A stretch of DNA of 64,000 bases from Rallus limicola (GCA_022605955.1 JAKCOZ010000001.1:98054211-98118210), one strand, 5' to 3'; positions 47,977 through 61,662 are shown, counted from the stretch's first letter. The notes: generated by a model from the letters alone, not told the origin. Program-made: numbers and translations.

Positions 47977-49797
47977 TTAGACAGACAAGATTGAAGTCCC
48001 TTTCTATCTTGAAATCTGGATAGTAGGAAAGCATTTAAGTTCCTCGGTTTTAAATTAGATATGTCAAATGCTATTTGATTTGTTCCTGTGTGTGAACATT
48101 CTTCACAATTTTACAAGGAAACCCATCAAAAGAGGCCTGAATAAGGGGTCACTGTAGATCCAGCTATATAAGGAAGGAAGGAGTGAGTGATTGACCTGGG
48201 GAATTCTATTGGTTTTCTTGGGGTAATAGCATTCCTCCTCTGGTTTTAAGAAATTTAATTCCCTTTTGTTACATTCTCAGAAAGCTGTGGTAATAATAAC
48301 TCTTTAAAGTGTACTATATGGATTTACATTCTTGAACTTCTTTCATAATGTTCCATATAGGTATTTTTCTCCAAATAAACCACTAATATTCTTATGTGAA
48401 ATTAAGTTGGTAATTAAAGTGCAGGTCTTACTTGCAGCAAATTTACCTCTACCCTCCTCTAGAGAAGGGTGCAGTTCTTAAATACACATAGTGAATTAAT
48501 CATGAGCTTGTTTCTCTGAACAAAAGCTGTATTTGAAAGAATTTATTGTGAAAGAAGTTGTATCATGCATAATGAAGTGTTACAAAAGTCCTGAATGATT
48601 TCAAGTGACTAACCCCACATTAGGCATTGGGAAATCCGTGCCTGGAACAGCTAGAAATAAGTACAGAGGGCCTGATGTAAAGCATGTTGAAGTCAATGAC
48701 TTTTTTCCATTGTCTGCAATGGACACAAGGTTGTTCAATTTCATGGGATGGAAAAAATTTATTTTATGGAACAAACATGCAGAAAAAAACACAACTCATT
48801 CCTTAGATGCATGTGCTTGCTTCCTGATGGTTTTTAATTGGGAGCATATGTGCACTGAGAGGTGAAAACATTGAATTACCCAGCTTTTTGAAGGGAATTA
48901 CTCACTTTTGCAAGAGAATCAATACCCAATAACAGGAACAGATCAATGGTGTTTGAGTTCAGTTGATGCTGTGAGATACGAGCTTTCATTGCTTTTCTGA
49001 TTCCTTGAAAATTAAAGGTTGAAGGACCTAGAGTGTCCCAGGATCAAGCATTGAATGTACGTCATATTTTTCTAAATCTGGAAATGGGACAGTGAAAACT
49101 GTTGCCATATAGTTAATGTATATTCCTTCAGCTGCTGATGTAGCAGAAAAAAATTAAATTAATGGTTGCAAGCTGCATAAGGCTTTAGCAATGAGAAAGA
49201 GCTATGACAAACTCATGGTTGTCTATAATACAATGAAATATTAAAAATTCACTAGCTTTTGTGTCCCAAAGAACTGCTTATTCCTCCAGACTATGCGCCA
49301 GATCATGAAGATCAATCTCAATAGGAGAAATAATTTTCATTTCATATTAAAGAAAGAATTACAACATTTACTATTCACTTCTTAGGTATAATAATTGTTT
49401 TGAAAATTTTCTTTATGATGGACAGAACCCATGCCTTACTGAACTGTTATCCACAAAGTGAATGTATTTATCAACCAGCTGATCCTCCAGTGCTGTTTCA
49501 TGAATTATTGAAAATCTGCTGTTGTACTTGTCATCTTACACAGTTGTCCAAAGGGTTTTTTAAATGTATCTCTGTAACCATTACTTTTAAATATACTTTC
49601 ATATATATATTTAATAATAACTTTGCATGTATTTTTAGGTAATTAAATATTTTATTTAAAAAAGAGACTCTATTGTCTGTACAATTAGTGTCCATAAAGG
49701 TACTTTTCTATGGAAGTATTCAAAATCCACCCTGGATTCTTCCATTTTATTCTGTCTTTGCAAATGTGTTAATAGGTTTTAGAGCCTCGTTGCCTGA
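47977..49797. other. unique sequence, no gene seen
   Basis: About 1.8 kb of AT-rich single-copy DNA. Frames are up to about 86 codons without recognisable content. Confidence 0.55.
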
Positions 49798-50071
49798 TGT
49801 ACTGGTCTTGGCTGGGAGCGAGTTAATTTCCTTCATAGTAGCTAGTATAAGGCTGTGTTTTAGATTTGTGTGGAAAACAGCGTTGGTGCCACAGGGATGA
49901 TTTCATTGCTGCTGGGCAGCACTGACACAGCACCAAGGCCTTTACTGCTTCGCACACCACACCACCAGCCAGTGGACTGTGGGTGCACAAGGAATTGAGA
50001 GGGGATACAGCCAGGACAGCTGACCCCAAATGGCCAAAGGGATATCTCATACCATGTAACATCAGACCCAG

Positions 50072-50079
50072 TATATAAA
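50072..50079 (+). promoter_or_regulatory. LTR TATA box
   Basis: TATATAAA sits in the middle of the LTR just upstream of an 'aagctggaggaagaagg' purine stretch, the normal place for the U3 promoter. The equivalent sites at 36565 and 1716 are degraded. Residual transcription is possible but not shown. Confidence 0.6.
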
Positions 50080-50212
50080 GCTGGAGGAAGAAGGAGGAAG
50101 ACGGGGGACTTATTTGGTTATTGTGTTCATCTTCCCCAACAATGTGTGCTAGAGCACTGCTTTCCTGGGGATGGCTGACCACCTGCCCACCCGCAGGAAA
50201 GAGTGAGTGAAT

Positions 50213-50290
50213 CCCCCTGTGGCAGGGGGCTTGGAACTCTAGGATACTTGGGGTCCCTTCCAACCCATACCATTCTATGATTCTATGAAT
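50213..50290 (+). mobile_element. CR1 3' tail nested in LTR A
   Basis: It contains 'ctgtggcagggggcttggaa', 'ggggtcccttccaaccc' and the tail 'cattctatgattctatga', which is the last ~75 bp of a CR1. Sequence on both sides is LTR A and joins correctly when this piece is removed. TGAAT occurs at 50208-50212 and 50286-50290, consistent with a 4-5 bp target duplication, though the CR1 tail itself ends in similar letters and the boundary is ambiguous. CR1 was therefore active after this LTR arrived. Confidence 0.9.
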
Positions 50291-50462
50291 TCCTTATTTT
50301 GCTTTGCTTGTGCACTCAGCTTTTGATTTATGTACTAAACTGTGTTTAACTCAGCCCACAAGTTTCTGCACTTCTGCCCTTCTGATTCTCTCTGTCCCAC
50401 CAGGGAGGAGTGAGCAAGTGGCTGCACAGGGCTGAGCTGCCAGCTGGGGTCAAACCAGGACA

Positions 50463-53400
50463 CCTGGTCACTGTACAACCCTTGAGAATCTCTGATATGC
50501 ATGTCTTCTCATATTATCAGTATGACACACTTACTAGCTCTTGACATCTAGTTTTAGCATTATCACCTTGGTGGAAGACATAAACAGACACCAATAAGTT
50601 TTGTGGACATCTTAAGCAATCAAGGGGTATACCATTTTTCTTTTTTCAGAAAATTCAGGTTATTGAATGTTTGTTATTACAAAATTAAATGACTAAGTTA
50701 AAAACAAATAAGACACTACACGTTTGTCCATCTATGGAAATAAGCAAAGAAAGAAAAAGTAAGAGAATGCAAAAGGCAAACCTGAATTTAAAAGTCTCTC
50801 TTGTATGTCTTTTTTTACATTATTGAAACAGCTACACATTCTTCTTTTACAATGAATCTTACAAATTGGGAAGATTTGTTTTTAATTCTTGTAGATGGCA
50901 TGGGAGAAGACCAGCAACTTTTGTGCTTCAATTCCTGATCCTATAAATACTTAGGGATTTTGCTAGGTTTCAAGTGGAAGGCCCACTGATATGCAGAGGG
51001 GCCTAAATTTAAGCAGGTGCGTAAGCGTTTGTGAAACTAGGGCTGTTTTATATTTATTGACCGACAGGTTCATTGCCCTACAGGGAGTACTTCACAAGAG
51101 TACTTTCAATGATGTTTTTTCTTTTTGGAAAGACCACTTTTAAGTCTAACCCTTGTAAGAGCTCCACAGAATTAAGCTGTGGGAAGATCTGGGAGTAGTG
51201 CTACCAATGCAGGACTTGGAGCAGGGCTATATGGTCAGCCATGGTCTGAGTGGGGGTTGTAGGAGTCCTTGTGCTGTCAAAATAAATATCACATTTATAG
51301 CATGACATCCGCTGCCCACCCTGTGAAATACACTCCTGTCTGTGCTAGGAGAGGAGTCCCAACACACTTTTGAAGACACCAGCCAGAACAGGAGTATGGA
51401 GAATAGGAGGTGATGCTGATAGTTATGTTTTTTATAGGAGTCCTTTTGTGAGAGGAGCTTTAGGGCTGCAGCAGTTGGCCCAACCATAGTTTGCAGAGTA
51501 GATACAGGTTGGTGTTTCTGAACACTGCTGTCTGGACTGCATGCTGGGTCTGGGGAATCTTCTCCACCACGACTTCTTGTACAAAGCTGTTTTTTCTGGC
51601 TTTGTGCTAATGTAAGGGAGGATGGAAACCCATCACCTTCATTTTTATGCAGGATTTTTTTTTTTTTTGGTGACCTGTAGAAAAATCCTAGATTTCTTAT
51701 TAGGATTCCCTTTATTTTTTAAGGGGATTTCCTTTCTCTTCTGTGGAATGAGAATTTGTCCTCTTTTTAATTAACTCCTAAATGGACATTTTGATATTAT
51801 GCTCTAAGGGACATGCATTTAAAAATCCTGAAATTTATTGAATTTGCATGTACAGCTCCTATTATTTGTATTATACTGTTGGTACAATGACTGTAATTGA
51901 TGCAACTTATTAATCCATTGAATGATGTTTATAAACTTATTTAAAGTAAATATGACTCTGTGTAAGATATCAGCTATTAAAATGGATGAAGAGTTTAACA
52001 ATTCTTATTTATAGAAGATGATGTATTTCTCGTTGGTAAAAGTATAAAATCGTATGGTCTGTGAGAAACTGTATACTAAATAGACTGTTCTTGTGATCCG
52101 CTGTTTGATTTTTTGGCATGAGCATTTGTGCTAAATTGTACATTCACCTTGTAAAGTTCATTCTTTCCTAACTACATTATACTTCTATTATAAGTGCTCT
52201 TGTTAAAATGACACCTTTTTATTATAGGATGGTCTGCTAATATAGCTACAGTAAAAACTCGTCAACCTTTCCATTATAAATATAAATCCCTATTTTCAGG
52301 GACTTCTAACTCTGCTATAAATATACATTCCAGGCTAACATTTGGCATATAAAGCCTCATCCAAACAGCAAAGCTATTTATTATGGAATTACTTTAGCGA
52401 CTTGAAAATTTTTTAAAGCAGAAAAAGTAGAAATATATGCATGTTGGTTTTAATCTGATGGATTCCTCCGTTTGAGAAGCTGGGCAGAGAGGAAGATGCT
52501 GGGGCAGGAGGTCCAGGTTGTGCTTCCTGCTGATGCCAAGTCTCTCCTCTGCACCATCTGGTTCTGCTCAGACCAGTCTGAGTTCAAGGGGCATTTTGTC
52601 TTTGGATGTTTTTTGTTTTGGGGGCCTTTTCAGCCACTGGGTTTCTGGTGCAGTCTTCCCAAGGCACATTAATGTCATACTTGAAAAATTACTTCTGACA
52701 CCCTGTCAAATTTTTCCTATGAAATGGAAAGTTCTTAAGTCCCCTTCTACTCCCATAAGCTTCTAAAAAAATTGAGTTCTAGAAAGTGTGTGAGGTCCTT
52801 ATTGGCATAGTTCAAGATGGGATAATGTTGACAACAGACTAGGAAGTCAGCGCAGGCTTTTTCTACCTCAGTATGTCCTTTGGCTACATCCAGCAGTGAA
52901 ATTTAACACCTTTCTGAAGATTAATATAACTCTCTCAAATACTCTTCATGGACACTGCTGCTAAAAAGCATCTGGCATGGTATCTCTGAAAAAAAGGTTT
53001 CAGTCATACTTCAGGTTGCTGTTTCATGACCATTTTAAACTGCCCTATGTAGCACCTCTTGCTGAAAAGAGTTAGTTACCTCACTCATCCTTCCCATCCT
53101 GGGAGTTTCTGTGTTTGTGTGATCAGTCAGTCAGAACCAGAAGCTGCTTTCACTGGGAGAAAAACAAGACACGTGGGTGTGAGGTTGGTTTGGGGCCAGG
53201 GAATTTCCCTGTCTGCCTCATCAAGTGGCACACAGGGCTGGTGGGCACCATGACAGTCCAGCTGTTCCTCCAGTAGCCTGGTCTTGGCTTGTCTCAAATG
53301 CAACAATGAAACTGCAGTCAGTGGTACTGTAATGAAGACCTTCCAGACTGATTGAAGACCTGCCCAGAGAGTGACTGCCATCCTTTGCAGAGTGCCTGAA

Positions 53401-56400
53401 AGGATTTTCCGAATCTCTTGTTTCCTTGGGGTGCCCATAGGCATAATATGCCCAGGGGCCCAGGTGTCCATAATTAAAAAAGGACTTCCAGGTGACCCCA
53501 TCATCAGACCAACATTGAGCAATCTAGAAGATTGGCCAAAAAATCTGCATATGTGCTAATGGAGGAGAGGGAAAGAGTGGTCTTGACCACTCATACCTTG
53601 GAAATGCAAGAGCTGAAAGGAGACCAAAAGAAGACAAAAGTTTTAGATTGCAAACCAAGTCAAAACTGGGTGAGCTCATAGATGTGGCTTTATGACAATT
53701 TGCTGGTCCTGGCTTGTGCAAGTACTCTGTAGCACTAGAAAGTGGGGATGGTGGGAGGGGAGGTTTCTGTGCTTGGTGAGAACAATCTGCTCTAGCAGGA
53801 AATGTTTTATTATGCTCAAAGCTTCATTCTAAAAGCCCCAGGGATTATAACATGAAAAGCAAAACAAGAAAACCCCCTCTGCCTTCTCACAATTAGCTGT
53901 GAAATTTCTCTGAGGCCTCTCTTTTTCCTATGCCAGCCAAGATGGTCTCATGGGGTCTCAGGCATCACCTTAAGGTCTGCCCATGCCTCCACTCTGCTGA
54001 CAGGCTTCACTTGTCCAGAAGAGTGGAAGGAAGTGCTGATAGTACGGGGAGACTCTTGCTATCTGGTATAAATCTCTATACCCTCATAAATATGCTATTT
54101 TGTTCTATTCAGCTGCTTCTTTTTCCCCCTGAAAGTCATGTGTGTTCCCACTCCTCTGCCTCCTCCCCTCTCCATTCCTGTGTCCCCATCATTCTTTCTG
54201 TCTTGTGTTTTGCTGACCTTTTTCCAGCATCCAACTTTACCAGGACTTCTTCAGAGGAAACTGCAAAGTCCTTCTTGAGGATCTTGCCAATGGGGAAACA
54301 AAAAAGGTGATGGTGGTTAATTCAGAAATGAATGATGTAAAAGTTGCAGGGCCTTGAGTACATGGGTGTGGTGACAATTGGCAAAGAAGTAAAAGTTATC
54401 ATAAATAAATCTGGGACATTTGAATAAAATTGAGGTTTGGTTAATTTCTCACTGCCCTTTTATTTTCTTGTCAGTTACTGATAAAAACTAGGTATGGAAA
54501 AATAAAATTGGAAAAGACGATTTTATTTTCTTTTTTTAAAAAAAGACAATTGTAAAACATCTATAAAGTAATTGTTAACATTTTTTTTTACATGGCTGTA
54601 GTAATTTTGTTCAGAATTAGATTTTGTTTGAGACCTGTTTTGTTTTAAAAGGCCAAAAGACCTTCATGAAGGGTAAGCCAGTTATGCATTTCAAACTTGC
54701 TGCTCTGTGCACCTTTAAGATCAGTCAAGCCCACATGGAGTTGTGTTACATATGGGTAAGGCTTATTATGTTATTATTTGAGTTTATCATCGAGTAAGTG
54801 AGACAGGGAGTTATTCATGGGACCACCCTGTTGAAGCCATTTCTTGTCTTAAAGAAACCAAACCAAAGTATTCCCACAAGTGTTGAATGCACTCTGCTGC
54901 TCTGAGTTCAGAAAAAGACCACCTCTGTTAAGCAGTGATTTATTTTTTTTCCTGGTCTCTTGGGTGACCACTGATGGAAGATTTTCCTGTGTTTCCTATG
55001 GTAGAAGCAATATGTTCTGAAATATTTTGATTATGTTTAAAGTATGTGTATGAAAATGTGATGTATGGCAAAGTGATGTATGGCAAAAAAATATTGATAT
55101 GCATATTGGATATATCAAGAAGAGGAAATGTGGAAGATATTTTCATAAGCATATGTTCTACTTTATTTGGGACAGGAATATTGGAGGGAATGGGAATAGT
55201 TATGAAAATGTATAGAAGCATTTTATAGCGTGTTGAAGCAATTTTTCTGATAAATGTTTGGAAAATATCCAAAATGTTATGGCATATAAAGGAAGCAATA
55301 TGTAACTTTTTTCCCCCCTTATTTTCCTTAATATGGTTAATTTATGTTCATTTATTTTAGAATATATTAGAACTATCCTTCATACCAATTAAACCTAATG
55401 CTTGCTATCTGTGCACACCATTGAAATTCGGTTGATTTTGTAATGATATTTATGAAGTGCATAAATATAATTGTCTGAGTTTATAAATATATGTGAAAAT
55501 TTCAATATATATCAAAAGACACATTTCATACAGATTTTGCTGGTCTGTCTTGTGATCAGGACAACACTTACACACAGGATAAATCCTGCTTTAAATATTC
55601 CCATAAAAGGTGTGCAGGTTTATTCATAAACCTGCATTGCTCTATACAGGTCATAGTTATGAGCAGTATGTTCACAAATTATATCTATATTTTTTGTTAT
55701 TGTAACATCATTAGAGAAAATTTGCTGATGAAAGAAAGGTCTTCCTACTGAGCAAGATATTTGACAGATGAAAATAAATTTTGGGATCTCTTCAAAATTA
55801 TTACTTAGAATTTCTATCTCATTTTACAAACATCTAAAAAATAGGCCTTCCTTGTTGACAGATCAATTCCAAAATTTGTCTGCAGTGCTAAGGACATAAA
55901 TCTCTTTTGTGTGTGATTTCTTTTTTTTACAGCAGTCATGAGATTTTCTTTTTTTTTTTTTTTTTTAAGAGGCTCTGTTCTTAGACCTATAGAAAGTTGC
56001 TGTGACATGTTTCCAGAGCCTGAGGGATACATCTCATTTTGTATACATTTACACGAATGTATTCATGCCTTTTAGTTCAACTTCCTTAGATTATGACATT
56101 TAGAAGACTAAAATACAGTAGCAAATGAAACAGTGAAATTTTTTTAACAATTTTTTTCCCACTCATTTTTCTCTCTTTATCTCCTATGTTTCTCCTGTCA
56201 AACTATGGTACTCTTTATTTCTTTCCATATCTAGAATGTGCAAATTTAAAGAAGGGCTTACAGGAAAAGAAACTCTCTAGGAATTTAAGATTTGGCATTT
56301 GCACAATAACCTTATAGTAGCAAATTAATTCATTATTTGGAAGACTTCAAATTAAATAAAAATCCATGCTTTGTTTTTCAATACTTCAGAAAGATACATT

Positions 56401-56877
56401 ATATAGTTTCCTGGGTCGTTTCCCAGGAAGCTCCCTGTGAGTTATCAAATCCACAACTTTGGGACACTTTATTTCCTACTTTGATGGAAGTTCTTACTGA
56501 AGTTTGCTTCATCTCAGAAGTGTCAGCCTTTCCTGCAACTTGATGGTGTCGTTGAGAAGATCAAAATGCCTCTAAGTGTTCAGGAAGTGTATCCACAAAC
56601 ATAACTTTGTCCTAGAAAGTCCAGTCTTCTCATTTACCCTCTAATGCCAGCAGAGTGAGAGTAAAGGTCTCCTCCAGGGATGATGCAGAGCTCCTAGGAT
56701 TATCATGTTCACTTAGGCCTTGAAAGACCCACCTGTTTATACTGACTACAGAAGGAAGCATTGCAGGTCAGCACCTTCCAAGTCTTTGTGAATCCCTTCG
56801 TCGTGCTTGGAGGCAAGGACTTCAAAGGTGTTGAAAAACAGGTGAAAAATTAGATCAGTTTCAAGTCTTAAGTGTCT
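50463..56877. other. unique sequence, no gene supported
   Basis: About 6.4 kb of single-copy DNA. The minus-strand frame 53127-53522 (131 codons) is among the longer frames outside repeats but has no motif I recognise and no visible exon boundaries. Around 55058-55085 'gtgatgtatggcaaa' is tandemly duplicated once. A texture suggestive of conserved noncoding DNA occurs near 52080-52420. A T20-type run lies at 55949-55967. Confidence 0.5.
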
Positions 56878-57665
56878 GCCATGCTGGAGCAGGTGGAGAC
56901 ATGCAGAAGATACTGTGGTCTGCATTGGAACAAGCCCCTGCCAGCACTTGCAGCCTGTGGAGAGAGAGACAGAGATGAGTGAGAGAGAGATCCACACCTG
57001 AGCAGGTTTGCTGGGCGTGGGTTTGTAACTCCGTGGGGGACCAGGCTGGAGCAGTCTGGGCTTGAGAGACTGAAAGACATTCTGTGATTCTATGGCTGCA
57101 TCCCACAGCAGTGACCCACACTGGTGCAGCTGGTGAAGAGCTGAAGCCCCATGGGAAACGATTCATATTGGAGAAGTTCATGGAGGACTGTCTGCCATGG
57201 GTGGGACCCCACGCTGGAGCAGGGGAAGGGTGTGAGGAATGCCCCCCTCCCCTAGCTAAAAAGGAAAACAACTCCTGAGGAACTGACCCAAACTCCCATG
57301 CCTCCAGTCCCTGCCCCTCCCTGTTCCACAATGGGGGGAAGAAAGGAGCAATATCATGACTAAAGTGAAGTCTGCTAAGAAGGGAGGGGTGGTAGGAGGT
57401 GTTTTAAGATCTGGTCACACTTCTCATTACCTGACTCTGGTGTCACTGGGTGTGCAGTCAGTGTCATCAATTAGAGAGTTTTCTTTCCTTTCTTCTGTGT
57501 TGAGTCTGTTGTGCCCGTGACACTGATTGCGGAATGATCTCTCCCTGTCCTTATCTCGACTCCTGAGCCTCTCAGTATATATTTTCTCCCCTGCCCAGCT
57601 GACAGGAGAGTGATAGAGCAAATTTGGTGGGCATCTGGCCTCTAGGCAGGGCCAAAAACACAACA
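56878..57665 (+). mobile_element. LTR family B, copy 3, 5'-truncated
   Basis: The homology starts abruptly at 'ccatgctggagcaggtggag', the equivalent of the middle of the LTRs at 16300 and 45583. It continues to the family end 'gcatctggcctctaggcagg' with a degraded terminus. It retains the segment missing from copy 2 ('gtaactccgtgggggacc', 'gtgaagagctgaagcccc') and the 'atcatgactaaagt' block missing from copy 1, so the three copies together show the family layout. The left ~500 bp are lost and no target duplication can be identified. No viral genes are present. Confidence 0.82.
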
Positions 57666-60600
57666 TCACATCTTCTACTGATTTTTCTTTTATAGCTATC
57701 ATTTCGATATGGAATAATTATTAAGTTCTCCATTTAGCCATCTACACCGTATTGTAGAAACACAAATAATGCCTCAGACTTACCTATCTGACAAATAGGT
57801 ATAGTCTTGAACCTTATTTCAGGCATCCTAAAAAAGGAGGATTAGATATCCAGGGGTAGATCTTTGAGCCACTTTCCAACTCTTCTATTCCTAAGGAGTC
57901 TGAGAAGGGATTGCCTAAAGGTTTGATGTCATCACTTTTTCATGCAAAAGATGAAGGTGCTCTTTAACTATAAAGACCATAGCAGTTTCCAGTTGCACCA
58001 CAGACTCAGCTTAGCATAAGCACCTGTCCTACTGTATTTATTAAGAATGACACATCTCACTGTGAGAGGCTCATCTGAGATCTCAGAATGCAAAGTAACT
58101 TCCAAGTCTTTCTTCAGCATGGAGTAACTTACTGTCCTAACTACAGTCCTCTGGGTCCTAGGAATGTCTCCACTCTTCAGTTTCAATAATACACATGCAC
58201 ATTTTCATACAATCCCCCAGACTATGAATTTTGCTGCCCTTTACCATAAGCCTGAGGCATTTTCTAGCCTTGCATTCTGGCTTTTCCATAGTGCCTAAGG
58301 CTTTTTAAAGATCTTGATAGCATTTTTTTCCTTTTTCTTTTTTTTTTTTTGCCAGAAGGGAATTCATATATATTCTTATTCGAATTATAATTCCCTAATG
58401 GAGAAGTGAACCCAGAGGCAGACAGGTTGGAGACACGAAGGAAAAAATCTACAGGTAAAGCTAGAAGGCAGCAAAGGGGTTGTCATACAGCTGGATGATG
58501 AAGTGACAGAGACGGTGCTTTTGGCATATTACATTTCCTGTCCAAAAAAATCTGCCCTTTAGAAACTTTTGAATGTGTTTCAGAACATTTGCAACCTTAC
58601 AGAATATTCACATTACCAGAAATGCTATTATTTGTTGTTTACTATCTTCTCAAATTATCCATTATTCTAGTGGCATTATTTAGCAGACAGATCTTTACTA
58701 ATCTGCTCTGTAGTGCACCAGTGAGCCAAACCCCTCTTTTTAAGCCACCTTACTGATGTCCAATATCTTGATTGTATGCTTCCATACATTCATTATTTTA
58801 AAGAAAAAAATGGAAAATAGTTGTTGAATTTTTCATCTCTCAAGGAATTTGCATGTTTTATTAAGTCTTTTAGCACTTGTGGCTCTGGAAACTTATCAAC
58901 ACAAACAATTTATGCTTTCAAAGAGCCAAACTGAAAGTTGTATTTGGTTTTATTACAGGAGTAAGGGTAGTCAAACTGTGGATGTTGGAACAGAGTGTTT
59001 GAAAGGTTCTGCTTTATGGGAGGATCAGCATTTTTTTAATGGGCTTAAAAAAGCAGTTGATTTAGTGTTCTTGTAGTGGCTTTTAATTTTTGTAATTACA
59101 GAATGGAGGTATTTCAGGATGCCTTAGTCTTATCAAAAATTAGTGAATTCAGCCTATGTTTCTCAAGATATTTTCATCCTATTTAATAGCGCTGTGCTTT
59201 AGTATCACTGTAAAATAAACGTAACATAAACATAATATTAAGTAATAGAATAAGGTGCACAAAGTATGACGTAAAACACAATGGAAGTCATTTATAAATG
59301 CTTATGTAAAAGAGACAGATTAGAACAGGAGGCAGGACTAAAAGTTAATTAAGAGGAATTGTTTTTCTGACACACGAATAATCTTTTTTTCCGAACCAAA
59401 GGAATTATAAATGCAGTAAATTACTAAGCTGCTTGTTATAATGCTTGTGTTAGCAATAGGCCTTACAAATCTTATTTTTTTATTCAAACATACAACATTT
59501 TGAGTAATACTGTAAGCAGTTTTCGTGTGGGAGTTTAACAGAGCATACCAAATTAAAGAACTGATATTTAATTGGTTTATTTTTGTTGCTCTTCCTCTCT
59601 AATGGTAACCATTGGATTAATTAAAGTTACAACTGCTTCAATCTAGAAAGATCATGAAACACTGGTTTTGAGTGGTCAGAAGGCTCACTTTCACCCCTGC
59701 GAGGTTTTTAATCCATCTTTCCTCAGCAGTGGAATTGAGTTAAACAGCAATGTGATGGCACAATGCTACTTTTTTTAACAGACCTTTTTATAGATGGAGG
59801 ACGTGTACATGAAAAAGATGTCTGATGCTTTTATGGAATATGACTTTCATTCCTCATAACTGGTTCTGATGTTATTGGCTCTAGCTTTATTCCTGGTAGA
59901 TACTAACTTCTGCTGACCGCCTTTGCAAATTGCTATCTAATTAAAATCATCAAGCATGTCTTTCATGGTGAATTGAATTTATAACTTCATCAGATGTGAC
60001 CATGGCAGGATAACCATGACATACTAGTGCAGTTACTTGAAGGTGTGGGAAGCATGTGAGCCAAGACCATTGATACAAGAAATGTTTGTTTATGGGAATG
60101 GCAAAAAACACGCTGGAGACTTAGATCTTCAAAAACCTATGTTAAAAGCAATAAGTGTAGGCTAATCCTACAGTTTTGCAGAATGCTTCTTTATGCTGCA
60201 GAGCAGTGAGAGAGAGAAGAAGAGTCAAGAAATAGGAAATGAGGTTCCTAGAAGGTTTAATTTAGATGATCTCTAAAGTGACAGTAAGATGATGAGCAAA
60301 GAGAGGAGAAAGCCAGCTGTCACCTGTAATGTATGAGATTTTTCTCTCTCTGACTCTATTCCTTAGCTGTTGCAAATCAGAGTAGCTCATTTACAGTTAA
60401 TAAAATTACAGCAATGGGATTTCGTTATGGACCTTTGAGAAAAACAGGTTTGATGGGTTTCATTCATCAAGAAACTTTGCACCTTCAGAACACGAAAAAG
60501 AGGCAGCTGCAAAATAATATCTGATGGATCCAACCACACCTGGGATAGGGCACAGACCCATCTAAGGCCCTGCTCTGAGTTATCAGTATGGAGAAGCTTC

Positions 60601-61460
60601 CCAGCCTCAAGTGAATGCCCTGGTCAGCCAAGCTGCTGAGTTCAGTTCTTTCCATCTTTTGGGGCATTCTTTCCATGAAAGTCATGTGATTTAATTTTAT
60701 TTCAATACATAATACCAACAAGAGCAAGAATATTTTTAAATGTTTTGTAAAACAGTTATCTTCTGACCACCTCCTGAGTATCAATGTGACCACTTCCTGT
60801 AGTCTCCTTGCTGGATGCTGTGTTCTGTCTATGTCATCTTCTATAATTCTTTTCACTTTGTACCCCACATTTTATTGTTCTGACTCTATTTCTGTAATTC
60901 ATCCTGTGTTTTTAGTAAGAGAATGTAAGAACAGATCGATTTGCCATGATCCTCCTTGACATTGCACTGTATTTTTTTTCAAGTCTGTAAAAAGGATGAG
61001 GGAATTCCTTTATACCTAAATTATTTATATGAACACAAATAGAATATGATGGCAGTATAATCTTTTATTAATAAGACCCTTAGATACTATCCATGTTGCA
61101 GAATAATTCTGATGGAGAGGAAATCTCTGTGACAGCCTAGAAATGAGAAGTATCAGAGGTACCGTTTTGGGAGATGAAGCATTCATCATGACTGATGTTT
61201 CCTAATGCCACATTTGGGTGAGGAAAGGAACTTTAGAAACATTGTGTACTAGATATTTTTGCTTAAAAGATTTTCAGATAAGGCTACTTGAAAAGTGGAG
61301 GTGAAGAATTACAAAAATATACAATTCAGTCCTCTCTCTTATGTTTCTTAACACTTAACACTTTGAAATGCTACGTAATTTTTCATTTGTCGCCTTGAAA
61401 AAGAATAGGCAATGGCATTTGCCTCGCTCTCAAACATCTACATTGCAGCAGGGTAGATGA
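57666..61460. other. unique sequence, no gene supported
   Basis: About 3.8 kb. The block 59090-59700 is repeat-free with intact CpGs and homeodomain-like AT motifs (for example 'ggattaattaaagtt'), a texture seen in conserved noncoding elements, but this is only a guess. The minus-strand frame 60485-60868 (127 codons) has no recognisable domain. Confidence 0.5.
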
Positions 61461-61662
61461 TCATAGAATCATCAAATCTATCAAATCAGGTTGGAAGGGG
61501 CCTTAAAAGATCTTCTGGTTCAACATTTCTTGGAAAAGGGAGCCTAGATGAGATTATCTATCACCTTGTCTGGTCACATGTTGAAAACCTCCAGCAATGG
61601 GGCCTCTACCATCTCCCTGGGGAGGTTGCTCCAGTGACTGACTGTCCTCACTGTAAAAAAGA
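61461..61662 (-). mobile_element. CR1 3' fragment
   Basis: The plus strand reads 'tcatagaatcatcaaatcta', then 'ggttggaaggggcctt', 'tggttcaacatttcttgg', 'aacctccagcaatggggcct' and 'ccctggggaggttgctccagtgactgac' (two blocks). This is the reversed last ~200 bp of a CR1. The tail has ATCAAATCT/ATCAAATC in place of the usual octamer, so either it mutated or the subfamily differs. It is moderately diverged. Confidence 0.88.

Larger units (their letters stand above)
49798..50462 (+). mobile_element. solo LTR, family A, with nested CR1 tail
   Basis: It starts TGTACTGGTCTTGGCTGGGA and ends GGGGTCAAACCAGGACA, matching the plus-orientation family A LTR. Internal landmarks are 'agttaatttccttcatagtag', 'gaccccaaatggccaaaggg', the TATA box at 50072, 'gcactgctttcctggggatgg', 'ccttattttgctttgcttgtg' and 'ggagtgagcaagtggctgc'. 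The flanks are CCTGA (49793-49797) and CCTGG (50463-50467), a 5-bp target duplication with one later substitution. Total length is 665 bp. Removing the nested CR1 and its duplication (78 bp) leaves 587 bp, nearly the same as the 589-bp copy at 1716. It is the copy with the best-preserved promoter. Confidence 0.9.

Noticed and set aside
55053..55090. Tandem duplication of a ~15-bp unit ('gtgatgtatggcaaa')
   Set aside because: There are only two copies with no wider structure; it is ordinary slippage and not a CRISPR-like or minisatellite array.
57066..57100. 'attctgtgattctatgg' inside LTR B copy 3, which looks like a CR1 tail
   Set aside because: The same place in LTR B copy 1 (near 16920) has the related 'attctgtgatttatg' in identical context, so it belongs to the LTR family, not to a separate CR1 insertion.
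60485..60868. 127-codon minus-strand frame
   Set aside because: There is no recognisable domain, and it includes an improbable hydrophobic run read from AT-rich sequence. No exon signals. Treated as chance.
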